From Mesodorylaimus sp. YZB2_4 (taxonomy: Eukaryota > Nematoda > Enoplea > Dorylaimida > Dorylaimidae), in the NCBI GenBank assembly GCA_030248295.1, contig JASANH010000239.1, positions 186,001-250,000 of the forward strand: a DNA stretch of 64,000 nt. The letters are read 5' to 3'. Within the stretch, counting starts at the first letter, position 1; each line of letters begins with the position of its first letter. Both the position numbers and the translations under genes were made by a program. Of the stretch, positions 23,955 to 36,800 are shown in pieces. The notes under the pieces are model-generated. The model worked only from the letters and a program-made list of their open reading frames with translations. It made no database searches and was not told the origin of the DNA.

Positions 23955-24492
23955 AAATTCGCAATTCCCGCGACCCAGCAGACAGCTCTAGCCAATGTAC
24001 CTGAGCATCTTTTAACAGCGGGAAAGTCGAGCTGGACCTTGCCTTTCTTGCTTGGGAGAAACCGAACCCAGAGTCAAGATATCCACGTGGGCAAGTACAA
24101 GAAACCAGCAACAAAACACCGGTGATTTTAAAGCGGATATCCTAGCGCCAATTTTTTATAAAATTCTTGAGCTACCCGCTCATAGCAGACAACTCTTACA
24201 TTTATACCTGAAAATCTTCATACCGCGGTAAATTTCGGACAGACTTTGTTTTCTGATTTTAGATTACGGAGAAACCAAACCTGAAATTCAAGATCAGAAT
24301 CTGCTGAGTTTGAAGGCCCTCGCAATTTCATCAAATCTGTAATTCCCGCGCATAGCAGACAACTCTTGCATCTGTGCATGAGCATCTTCCAACGGCGGTA
24401 AATTTAAACTAGACCTTAGTTTTTCTGCTTGTAAATATCACAAAAAACCATATTTAGAGTCAATATATTTACATAAGCAAGTACACGAACTA
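23955..24492. repeat. Three tandem copies of a 170-200 bp unit directly upstream of the MPP8 start
   Basis: Copies share CATAGCAGACAACTCTTGCA, then GAGCATCTTCCAACGGCGG-like sequence and TTTTCTGCTTG-like ends, at about 23982, 24184 and 24354. At least two copies carry AATTCCCGCG. The array fills the gap between the MPP8 start codon (23854) and the FBXO11 stop codon (24896). It may include the MPP8 promoter. The rest of the gap shows no other feature. Confidence 0.65.
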
Positions 24493-24895
24493 CAATAATA
24501 GCAAGAAAAACCTTTCCGAGAAAAGGTCACATCCAAGTCAAGAAAATATTACAAAACACGTTTAGGGTCTACACAAAAACAACACGAAACTTGTAATGAA
24601 TACAAGGTAATCTCCTAACTCTTATCATTCAGTTATGCAATAACTTTACATAAACTCCCGATCCTTCGAACATCCACTCAATTCACACTTAACTCACAAT
24701 TAGCAGCTCAAATCGTCACAAACTCACTTTGACAAATAGATTACTAATCTGGAATAAAATAAAAAATTGCAAACATTGCACGCGCACAATTATAGTCAAT
24801 TTGTTACAAAGAAACTTGAACATATCCTTGGCAAACCTGATAATGTACAAACATGCAACAAATTCTTCCATCCAAACTTATCCAACAACCACATT

Positions 24896-27800
24896 TTAAC
24901 TCGCGCGCAATGTCTCCGTCTCAGTCGGTGTAGCCGAGTCGTAAACCGTGTCATTATCACGCACCTCTGTTTGTAACCGACATCGCAATTCTAACGTCCC
25001 AGCGCCACAGTCGCAAAAAAATCTGAAGAACCAACGTTTTAGAAAAATAACTGGAAACCATATTTTACCCACCAGTATCATCCACTTGCAATGTCTCAAA
25101 CTACTATGGCTCTTACTCCCAAAGTAAGTCGGTACCTTATCCAGACTAGTCAAGGTAACTGGTTTTGAGCCCATAAAACACAGCTTGAGGAAATCGAAGC
25201 ACAAGGCATCACAACCAGAGAAATACAGTTTAAGATTGAGGGTCGCTTTTTGACCAAGTACTGTATGTGATCCTAGTTACATTATTACCAACCACCCATC
25301 CGACAACATCAGGTCGGTGTGCACGCTTTATCTCGCGCCACAGCATCAACCAGGTGATCCTACTGTAAGTCAGTCACAGGCAGCGACCATGGACACAACG
25401 CTAATATGTACCTGAAACCATATTTTACGCAACCCATGAAAAAGTGGCATTCTCATCAACGCATGTATATTAGAATGTCTATGACCACATTACTGTACAG
25501 TAGATAAAAAACTTTGTTCTGCGTAAAATACAGTTTCAGCTAAAGACTTATTTTGTCTGCCCTCACCTATCATGTCGTACAAATTCCACTTGATGATCGC
25601 GATGACACGTTTTTATACAATTGACACAAATAGCATTCCGATCCGACGTGTGGCAAGTAATGCACCTAAAATAAAATTACTGTGTCATGACCTACCTGTG
25701 CCCCCTCAGTTCAATAACTCGACCCCAGCCTTGACAGACCCACACATCTGACTGGTCAGACAAATCACACACAAGTCAGCAATGGATCCAAAACAAACTT
25801 GCTGCTTTTTCCTCCAGGACTATCCTTCATGCACCTGAAAAATTTCAAAGCCCCCTGGGGCAGGGGCTAGGCTTCGGATGCTGACCCCACTAGGAACTGA
25901 TGCATCTCGCCCCCACTTACTTATAAAAATCGTGCATCGGGAAACTCGTACAACTACTGATCTTGAACAAACATTGTCCACTGGCCACCGCTTTTTCCAC
26001 CACATTCAAATTTTTGAAAACCTTATTATCTTTCATAACTGGTTGAACTCCTGTCGCCACGCAAATTCCACCAAATTTATTATTGAACACGATATTTCCA
26101 TCCAAAGTGGCCGTCGCACCGTTCGTGATTTCCAATCCGGCCGCTTTGCCATCGAAGATACGATTACGACGTAAAGTCGGATTACTCTCAGTCGATATCA
26201 ACACTCCGGCCTGGGCATTACGAAATATTTCATTCTCTTCCAATACGCCTAGAAAGAATCAAAAAACACACATTTTCTACCTTGGCAAAACCTCAAAAAA
26301 GCACATATTTTGACCACATAAACCCTCAAAACGAAGCAAATTTTGTATCTTGGCAAAACCTATTAAGCATCTAACCTACAGTATATGACTCAATCGATTA
26401 CAAAAATGACCTAACCTACAGACCTACTGGGAATATGATCATATTCTCAAAACAGACATCACCTTCTAATCGTAGAACAAGGTGATACTACTTTTCCCGC
26501 CATTTTCAATTTGAATTTTTCTGGATAACTGAATTTCTTGCGCAAGAACATTTCTGAAACTCGTTAGTGAGCGGCTGTCAGCCATAGCACACGCACATAC
26601 CCTCAGCTGTACCATTAGACCCATTTAGGGTGTGCTGCTGGGCCTTCCTCCCAAACACACCACACCACATACCTCGTCCCTTATTGAAAATGCACACACC
26701 ACCATCTCGTCCATCGTAGATCTTATTCCGTCTCAAAACTGGATGGCTATCGGTCTTAATCCACACGCCAGCCATGGCATTATCGAATATCTCGTTCTCT
26801 TCCAACAAGCCCAGCCCACTGTTGTACACCAGAACACCACCATTTTGACCACCCCATATCTTGTTACGACGAATCTGCGGGTTACTACCAGTCCTAAAAA
26901 AAAGTATTCAAAAAATACAATCTACTTTTCTAAAAACCAGTTCATAACAGCATCCCAAACCTGGACCCTTGCCAGAGGGTGAGAGCGGGGTTGGGGAGCA
27001 AGTTTTCTGCATGCATTGCGGTACCTTACAGAGTTCGTCAGAGCGCGGAAAATGATTTTCCCTGATTTTTCCAAACAAAAATTTAAATTTCCCTTTGACC
27101 TTTCACGATTTGAAACCTCCAAGCGCAACTTTTCACATTTTCCCTAATTTTAGCTTAAAAATTCCTAACTTTCCAAGACACTTTTCGGATTCTTCGACTT
27201 TTCCAAACTTGACTGCTCGATAGCCTGAACCTTGCGATAGTGCCGCATGCAACTGCGTGCGCACAAAATTTGCAGGCAGCAATATACACTCACCAGGGAA
27301 GACCTCACTTGGGTTAGAGGGAAATACCCAGTTGCGCCGCTTACGAGTTGCGCCGTTCGGATTGCGCCGTTTCCTGATTGCGCCGTTTTGTGTTGCGCCA
27401 ATCCATAATTGCACCGCTTTGAGTTGCGCTTGTCACTAATTGCGCTGATTTCTCAGGTTGGATTGAAACCTCTCTGGGCCCGGCATCGAACGATCCAACC
27501 CTAAGTCTGGATGCCGATCCGACTCGGCCAATCCGCTCCAAAAGAATTTAGATTGATGGGGATGACGCATAAGCACTTGGCACTGCGTCCTCACCAACCT
27601 GCTCTGTTTCCTCGCTGTCACTCTGTCAGTCCACTCTAAAGGACGCAGGGAGGAGAAAGCAGCAGAGCCTAAAGTGGGACTAAATGCTATTTTGAGAGAA
27701 AAAACGGGATTTTCTCATCATAGTATGCCACACCTTATCATTCTTCGGCAGATACAGAGCGTAAAATTTCAGTTGCCGATCCAGCGGTCGGATCGGATAG

Positions 27801-30800
27801 GGAACCGATCAACCCCTCGGATCGCTCCGGCCGGATCGGTCAATGCTGGCTCTGGGCCGCAACGATTCGTGATCAGTGCTCATACTGTGGGTATGAGCAC
27901 TGATCACGAATTATGAGCTCAAATTTTGATGGCTTGCTCAAGAACCTATCAAAAATTTCATTGCAGAAACGCAGCTTTTTTAGCATCGCGTCTAGTCGAG
28001 ACCTGATCATAAGCGGCCGAAAGCTTTACTTTCATCAGGATTATTACAAGGTTAGATGATGTGCGAGTAAACACAGGCAACTACCACAAACTGCTATACC
28101 ACTCTATGACCCGGCTCAATCAAAGAGCGGCGCAACAGAAAGAAACGCAATTCGGGGTTGGCGAAATTAGGACATGGCGCAAACCAAAACAGCGCAAATA
28201 GCTCAGCGCTAGTAGAAACGGCGCAATCAGGAACGGCTCAACTGGCCTACACCCGGGCTAGATGCCTCTCGACTGGAGTCTTCGACTCATGTCAGTTCGA
28301 TTCCTACCTGGGAGGTCTCGTCAAAAACTGGCCAATTTTGTGTTAAAATGAGAGGAATCACCAAATAAAAGAATGTGGACGGGGGGGGGGGGGGTCACAT
28401 ATGCGACCTTCCTCCCCCCCCCCATAGATGCTGGTTCATACAAATCTCAATTCTCCAGTTCAGTTGGTTTAAGAACAGAGTTCATACAAGGAGAGGAAAA
28501 TGATTTTCACCAATTTCTTCATGTTATATTCACAAAACTTTGATATTTCAAATCTTGAAGTTTTCACGCCCACAGATCTCCTCGAGTTTGGTTAAGAAAT
28601 TCTCATTTTCCAAAATTTTTTAAACACTCACAGGACTCACAGACTTTTGCAGGTTACTCACATTTTCCAGCCTTGTATGAACCCTGTGACCTCTGTTCTT
28701 CCACCACCCCCCCACTTACCTTATTTGTACACCCGAATATAAATGGCTATAAATATCATTCTCCTCCAATAAACCATGCCCGCCGTCGTAAAAATAAACG
28801 CCCACTTGTTTTCCCGAATGAATTCGATTTCGTCTTAAAATCGGTGTCGACCCAGTCGTCACCCAAATACCAGCCAACGTATTACAATACACTTCGTTAT
28901 CTTCGATCAAACCTTTGCCTTTTTCATGCTGAAAGAGTTGAAAAAACCCTTTTCCCTCAAATCGATGCATATTCATCTGAAAATTCCTATCTCCACCCAA
29001 AAAGCAATTTTTACGGGAATAACCTCGAATAAAGTGACTTTACTTTAATATCCTGTCGTAGCCTAGCGGGTTAAGGCGTCCGCCTCTCACGCCTACAGGC
29101 CAGGGTTCGACTCCCACCCAGGGTAAAGCTTTTTACCGGTTTACATGTTCCTTAGCCCTCGAGTGCGCTGCTCAGCTATGGATAAAGTATGGGAAACCTG
29201 AGGGTTCGACTCCCACCCAGGGTGAAAGTTTATCATTGATTTATATGATCGCTTGCCCTCGAGTGTCCTGTACAGTGCTTAGCTATGAATAAATTATGAC
29301 ATAATTGATTAGCATACCACATAAATTCCGCCATGTTGCCCGTGATGTATTTTATTATGACGAACAATCGGATCAGATCCAGTACGAATTTGAATACCAG
29401 CCAATGCATTGCCATAAATATTGTTGCACTCGATCAATCCTCGTCCTTCCCCGAAAACGTACACGCCACCTTGGTGACCATTATATATTTCATTCTTCCT
29501 GAAAAAAAATCTTGTTGCCTTAAAAAATTTGAATACATTTACAAAACAAATTTTTCCAAACTCGAATTTTTTTTAAAACTTCGGAAATCATTTTACATTT
29601 AAATTTGTTTTCAATTATTTAGTTTTTTAAAAACGGCTTTCAATGTTTTTCATTAATTGGAAATCCAAAAGTACAAAATTTTATTCGTTTTTTTCTAATT
29701 TCAATTCAATTTGAACTCAAATTCAATGAAAAATTTTAAAATTTACGGGTTTTTAATCTCAATTTAAATGCGCATTTTTTATTAATTTTTTTTCAGAATC
29801 ATTTTTAAAAAAATTTGCATAACATATAAAATCCCTCTTTCCACATTTTAGCATCTTCATTCAAAAAACTTTTCTCCCCCCCCCCCCCCGGCTTACCTTA
29901 TGGTCGGTTCCGAATGTGATGTAATCCAAATTCCGGCAAAATTATTAGCGTATATTTTATTCTCCAAAAACCGTCCTCTCCCTTCCTCGTGCACATATAT
30001 TCCACCAGTTTGGCCGTGATGTATCTCGCTTCGGACCACGGTCGGATTGCCGTGCTGTTTCACTTCGATGCCCGAAATACGATTATTATGAATATTGCAC
30101 TTCTCAAAATAACCCTAAAAAAAACCACAAAATCTTCAATTTCTCAATAATTTACAGTACCAAAAAATTTTGAGCAACATCTGGGTGGGGACCATTAAAA
30201 AAAATGACAATGCTGTGATAAGTGGGCCCGGGTCGCGGCCAAGCGATAGGTTCGACTCCTGGCTCGTTAAAAATGATTAGGAAACATGTGTTCCTGAACT
30301 ATCGGGTGCTAGGCTATGGACAAAATATGACATGACATGCTTTCTTTTCCTCAGATCCGTATCGCTGTTTCAAAAGATTCAAAAATCGATTTTTCAGAGA
30401 CAGTTGAATCGCATGCAATTCCCGCCCTTTTGAAAGTGATGCTCAGGTAGCATGTCATATTGTAACCGCTAATTTCTCATTCAAAATCATTCCATGGTTC
30501 CCAGCACCTTGCAAGACCAGAATTTGAGGAGGTTTTGATGAGTTTTGAGGAGGTTTTTACGCCAACAAATGACTTTGCTCTGCTCCACAAACTGACACCT
30601 ACAGTATATTTTCTCACTGACAACCCTACCCTCATCCCCAACCATCTCATCAACCATACCCTCCTAACTAACCCTTTTATCAGCTCGAGAACACAAACGT
30701 GACCACCTGAACGCATCAAACTCAGTAGGGATAGGTCAGGATCACTTCCAGCATCGACCGACCCGGGTGTGAAGTCACCAAACCGACCCGACCCGACCCA

Positions 30801-33800
30801 GGGTCTGGATCGGCCCGACCCGATCCACCCGACCCCACGTTGTATTGCGCCCACTCATTTGTTTTCTGGCATGATGCATTCTTTCTTCGATCGATAACCA
30901 TCGATAACAGACACCCAGTCAGGTAGAAGGGGCCCACGGATTTCGGACAAAAGCGGACAGGGGGAGGAGAACTTTAGTTCTAACTTAACGTGCTCGTCCC
31001 TTGCCCCATGCTGTGTGAGGCGACAGCGTATAATTTCACAAATTTTTACTGTCCAACTGCACCTGCAATATCCCGTTTCGCTTCTAGACTTGATTTCTTA
31101 GAGTGGAAGGTGGCCAGTATGAGGACAGCTTTTTAAATTTTTTCAGGCTGGGCCCCCCACCTACCCTAATTTCCTATGGGTTCTGCCAGTTGCCAGCCAG
31201 CAGTCATGATGACGGGTGCGGCAGTGTGTGAGGCGATCAACTCTCATTACAGGCTCTCTCTGACGGCCTCACTTGGAGGTGCCCCGCTGAAGCATCACCG
31301 CCGAGGGCATCCTGCGCCAGAATCAGCGTTTCTGGATGATGGAGGGCAAGAACGGAAGGCCCCGACTGGCAATGAGGACCAGTTTTCTCAATCGAGGGCA
31401 CCACTTCCACCTCCAATTGAATTCCTGGTGAATCGCCCACAGCCAGTTCTTTGAGAACGGGTGTCCTAAACTGACGTCTTCAGCCAGAAGAGAACTGAGG
31501 CGTTTCGGTCAGGGTCCCCCCCCCCCCAATCAACCTCTCACAAGCCAAATGAGCCGCGCTCCTATGGTGACACAAGGTGGATGGGGTCGAAACTTGCAAA
31601 AAAAACGTCGATGTCATGCATGGGCGGCCAGTCCAGTGGGTTGAAGCGTCGATCCTAGCTGCCTGCATGAGGACATGACTGGAAGCCAGAGAAAAAATTT
31701 TGGCGGGAATTCAAAATTCCGATCCGGCCGACCCACAGCTTGGGTCGGTTCCCCCAAACCGATCCGGCCCGGATCGGCGGGTCGGTCGATGCTGGGATCA
31801 CTTTTTTGGGGATCAGGATTCTCTGCATTTTTCTGCTTTTTGCCTATTTTTCTCACTGAAGCACACTTTGGTCATCCAGGTTTCTTAGCTATTTCTTGAG
31901 CAGGTTTTCCATCAAACATGTATTAGCTGAACTTGTTGAGTACATTTGCAGTTTCGATACGCGTCCAGCAAGGTTGGCCCAGGCTAACAAAATCGGTGTC
32001 GCTATTGTTATCGATTTAAGCTGATGTGGCCGTTGCCTATTCCTCGCTGCTGCTGTTAGCCTCTGAACTTATCATCTCATCGAGCGATAATGAGCCAATA
32101 TCTTCTGCTTTTTCTAGCGAGATATGATATGATGGACCAGAGTGGGTGCCCTAACGTGCTTATATCTACTGTACCTACTGTATATACAGTCGACCTCGGA
32201 TAATTGCAACCGCTCCAGACGCCAAAACAAGTTGCAATTAAACGAAATTGCAATTATTCGAGATACTGCAATTATGTAAAGTTCAGAAATATTTTTGGAA
32301 AAAAGTTTCAATTGCACGAAGTTTTTTGATAAGCATAGCAGAAATTTTTATTGACGCCATTAGAAATCTTCCTGGAAAAAAACAGCGAAAGATATCATTC
32401 CCAATTTCATAGGCTGATTAATAGACCAAATCAAAATTCTCGCCCAGCGCCCTACTGCAAAATATAGTCTTAAGATTCTGCTTTGAAAACAGAATTACAA
32501 AGTTATTTCTCATCGCTTTCGATTTCAAACACAGCGTTTTGCCATAAGAAGGATATTGTGGAGCTCTTAGACTCCTGACTGGTCTTTTCAATCTGCTTTC
32601 TAGTGTCGGCCCATTAGCACTTCGTGCTGGTCCTACCTTGTTAATCAAACGTTGAGACACCGTGGTAAACGGGTTTCTCTCTTATACTTGTCTGGCCCGC
32701 CCTCTATCCTCATCACAAAGTGGGCAAAGTCTGAATTTCTGGAAGAAATTCAACTAGACTGCTGCAGTAAAAGTGAAATACGCTTTTTTATGTTAAACAG
32801 CGTTGCAATCACGCAAAGTTCCAACTATCCGAGGTTAGAATATACGTAAACAATTGCTGGAAAAATCGGGGAATGAGGACTCGTTGCAGTCCGAGGTCGA
32901 CTGTACGTGCAGATTCCTGACAAAGATCAAATCCCGACGGGGTCCCGACCTATCCCTGATACTCAGACCTTCATTTCCTTTTCAAGGACGCAATCTCCAC
33001 TTCGATAGCAGTCCGTTTCTGCCGTGTATCATTATCGAAACATTCAAGTTCTTTTTGCAATCGAATGAACAACGCAGCTTTCCAGCAATAACACTTTTTT
33101 ATTTTTGAAGAGATTCCAGAAATTTCTTGTGATTCGAGTAGGTTTTCAGGATTTCGAGGAGCACCTTGGAATTTGAGGAGTTTTCTGAGGTTTTTGAGGG
33201 TGCTGGGAGCCCTGCATTCGGTTTTCACCGTTTCCGTATACTCTTTTTTGTGATCCAAATTACGCTTACAGTAATCAGCTATCCTGCGCATCACAGTCAA
33301 AAGCGCGCGAAATTCAAATCCCCCCAAATACTCGGTTTTTGAATTTTGTAAAACGGGGATACGGATCAGAGCATAACAAAGTACGCAAGCCTTGTCTTCC
33401 ATGTGAACTACATATCAAAGTCTAGTCATATTTTTCAAGGCATCTTTTACAGGGCCCATATCACATGCTTTTCAAGGTTGCTCCCTCCCCATGCTATTGG
33501 ATGGATTAAACTGAAAACAACGAGTAGTGATCAACTTACGGCTCCATGCTCGAATATAAACGCTCCCACATCGCGACCATGGTGAATATGACAACGACGA
33601 AATATCGGATTCGCGTTATTCTTCACCCAAACGCCAGCCAATAAATTACGCGCAATTTCAATATCTTCGAATGTACCCTATAAAAAAAACCAAATTATAT
33701 TTTGCCATACATTTCAATTTCTTTAATACCCTTCACTTGAATTCAAAAATCCCGCCCAGAAACGTTTGATCCTCAGGTTGAATCAAAAAGCCCGCCAAAT

Positions 33801-36800
33801 TCAAATTTTTTCTTTTTCACAAACGTCAAGGCGCCTACTTTCCGACTCGCTTTATTCGACTTGTACATATATCACCCTCCTCACCTGTCCTCCGTCAGTG
33901 ACAAATATGCCAACATTCTCGCAATCGCAAATAGTGCAATGCTTAACTTGGGGCATAGCATTCGGCTTGCGAACGCACAAAGCTGCACCCACCGAAGCCG
34001 TACTGTGAACGATACAACGTTCAATTACAGGCGAACAAGAGTCCGTTATCTCCACAGCATATTGACCATTGTGCGATATCGCCGATGCCGAATCGGGCGA
34101 AAACTAGAAAAAAAGCAAAAACAAATTGTAATGTCTCTTTAATCTAAAAAATCATCACTTTTATAACTATCTTACTCGAATCGTACAATACCCTAAATAA
34201 GCACTATGAGCTCCTTCAGTGAAATGAATCGTCGAGCCAGTATGTCTCTCAATTGTCACTTCTTGAGCAACATTCTTGCCAGGAGCTGAAAAAAACAAGT
34301 AAATTTCCATCCAATTATTTTTAAATTTCTAATAAAAAAACTTATTTAAACTTCTATGCTGCCAAAGTTGCGGAAAAGCGAAAAACGACTATGTATCACA
34401 AAAATAAAAGATAACCCGAAGTGGGATTCGAACTCGCCCACAAAACCTCTGTATACTGCTGACCAGCGACGAGGGTTCGAATCCCACTCGGGGTGTTTCT
34501 TTTTCATTTTTGGTCCCGCGAATAAAAATCTCGAAAACACGAAAATCCATTCTTCCAAGGGCTGACCTCGCTGGACAGTGGACACGCACAAAAACCCCAA
34601 GTCAAATACTCACCAGCTCCAATCATTTGTAGGGGACAATCCACAACCAGATTCTCGCTCAAATATACACCACTGTGTATGAATATTAGAGAACGCCCGT
34701 CCGAAGTTTCCGCGTGTTGAACAGCTGTTTCGATTTTATCGAAAAACTAAAAATAAAAGCGCAATTAAAACCTAAATTTCTGAAAAAGAATACTTTCAAA
34801 TAATTTAACAGATCATATTTCCGCTATTAAACCCAGAACAAATTTTCAAGCCTAATTTCACCCATTTTTTGTAAATTTTGCATTCGTTAAAGAAATTTTT
34901 TTGATTCTCCTGCCACTTTTTAAATTTAATCTCCTTTCTTTATTCTCCTCGTTAATCGAAAATCATTGCTTTTATGCCATGAATACGCATTTATTATATT
35001 AATCAAATGTATTAGGAATTTTTTATCAAAATTTGATCAAGTTCTCCATTTTAATTCAATTAGTTCTTCCCATCACAGTAATCAATTTCGCATGCGACTC
35101 TAAGCTCATCAGCGCCAGAATAAATTTAACGCCGATTAAATTGATTTAATGATACAAAAAATTTCATCTTATGCTTATATTCTATTAATCTCGACCGGCT
35201 TCCATTTAGAAAAAATACAATTTAAAAAAAATATCGAAAAAAATACGATATTCAGATTTAAGGGGTGACCGGAATTTAGGACCTTCAGCATTTATACAAA
35301 AAAGGTCGAAATTCTTGCAAAGGCGGAGGGGCCATTCAGAAATGAAAATTTCGACTTCTTCAATAATTGAGATGGTTTTCTGGAATTTTAGCCACCCCCT
35401 ATAATATGTGGATGCTGAATCTGAGTATCGAACTATTTTTCCAATATTCCAACATCGATAAAACACAATATTTCGTCTGTAATGCGTTCGATTTACGGTA
35501 CTCGCTTGAAGCGTTGACTAAAGCTCAAACAGTAATTTATACAGTAATTTTATGCCCAACGAGATGATGTCTGCCTGATTTCCTGTAGGAATCTCTTCCG
35601 CTATCTCTCACCCACCCAGGCATCAGGGGGGCATGAGCATGTATTTGCTTAGGCAACGAGTCAAGTACTCACCATTATATTCCGCCCCTTCTCATTCGCG
35701 TATCGATCCGCATATCCGGCACGAACGTGCAGGCCATAATTCTAAAACGTAAGCACATCAATAATGCCCTCCCTCACGTCATCGACGCCCATACGTACCA
35801 ACATTCTGAAACTCTCTTTCCACGGATTATCGCAACTCCAACTCGAAATGTTACGAAATTCGAATCGACACGGTTCCGGATGATATAACGGAGTGTCATA
35901 CTCGAACATATTTTGATATAGACGCTTCCTTAAAAAAGACTTTTTAGTTTAAAGAGATACGAACATTTGATAGAAAACTTTACACAGCCGTCTGTGGGAA
36001 AGACGAGCTGAAACCACATTTTACATACCTACTCTCAAACTAGCAGCTTTAAACCATATTTTACGCATCGCATCTGGCGCAGAGTGCAGCTGAAGATATA
36101 TTTCAGCCACCCAACTCCCAAATGCACAGCTGAAACCGCATTTCAGCCACCCAACTCCCAAATGCACAGCTGAAACCGCATTTCAGCCACCCAACTCCCA
36201 AATGCACAGCTGAAACCGCATTTCAGCCACCCAACTCCTAAAGCACAGCTGAATCCACATTTTACGCATCGCATTTAGCACACAGGCCGGCTGCAGTTGC
36301 ATTTCACTAATACAACCTTAAACACCCACAGCTGGAACCTCATTATACCTACCCACCAAACAAACTCACAATTGGGACTACATTTTACACATCTGGCACA
36401 TGACCTAGCTGACACCATATTTCACGCATAGCATCTAGCACACAGGCCAGCTGAACTCACCCAACAAAAACCCTTATATCTTAAACCATAATTTTGCACA
36501 TCAACAGCTTAGCTTTAGCTGAAACTATATTTTACCTATTCTGTGCGTAAAGCTGCAGTTGAAACTGCATTTTACCTACTCGAAGTGCACTGACCACATT
36601 CTCTGCACTGGGCAGTCAGAACACTCCAACTGAAACCTGGTGTAGTAACTAGATCTGTAACTACATTTTACCCACTTCGTGGAAAATTCTGACACCTTTC
36701 CGATAGAAATAGAATAGCAACATAAAACTAGAGCCAAAATTTACTTTTGCGGGGGTAGGGCACTCGACTAGATAATACGCCACGATCTTGAATTGCCGTG

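Noticed and set aside
29054-29130. Functional tRNA gene at the SINE heads
   Set aside because: The head has A- and B-box-like motifs but the acceptor and anticodon stems do not pair properly, and the same sequence recurs with a fixed non-tRNA body.
31176-31454. GC-rich open frames of 60-90 codons on both strands
   Set aside because: They lie inside the 30748-31795 inverted-repeat element and show no recognisable protein features.
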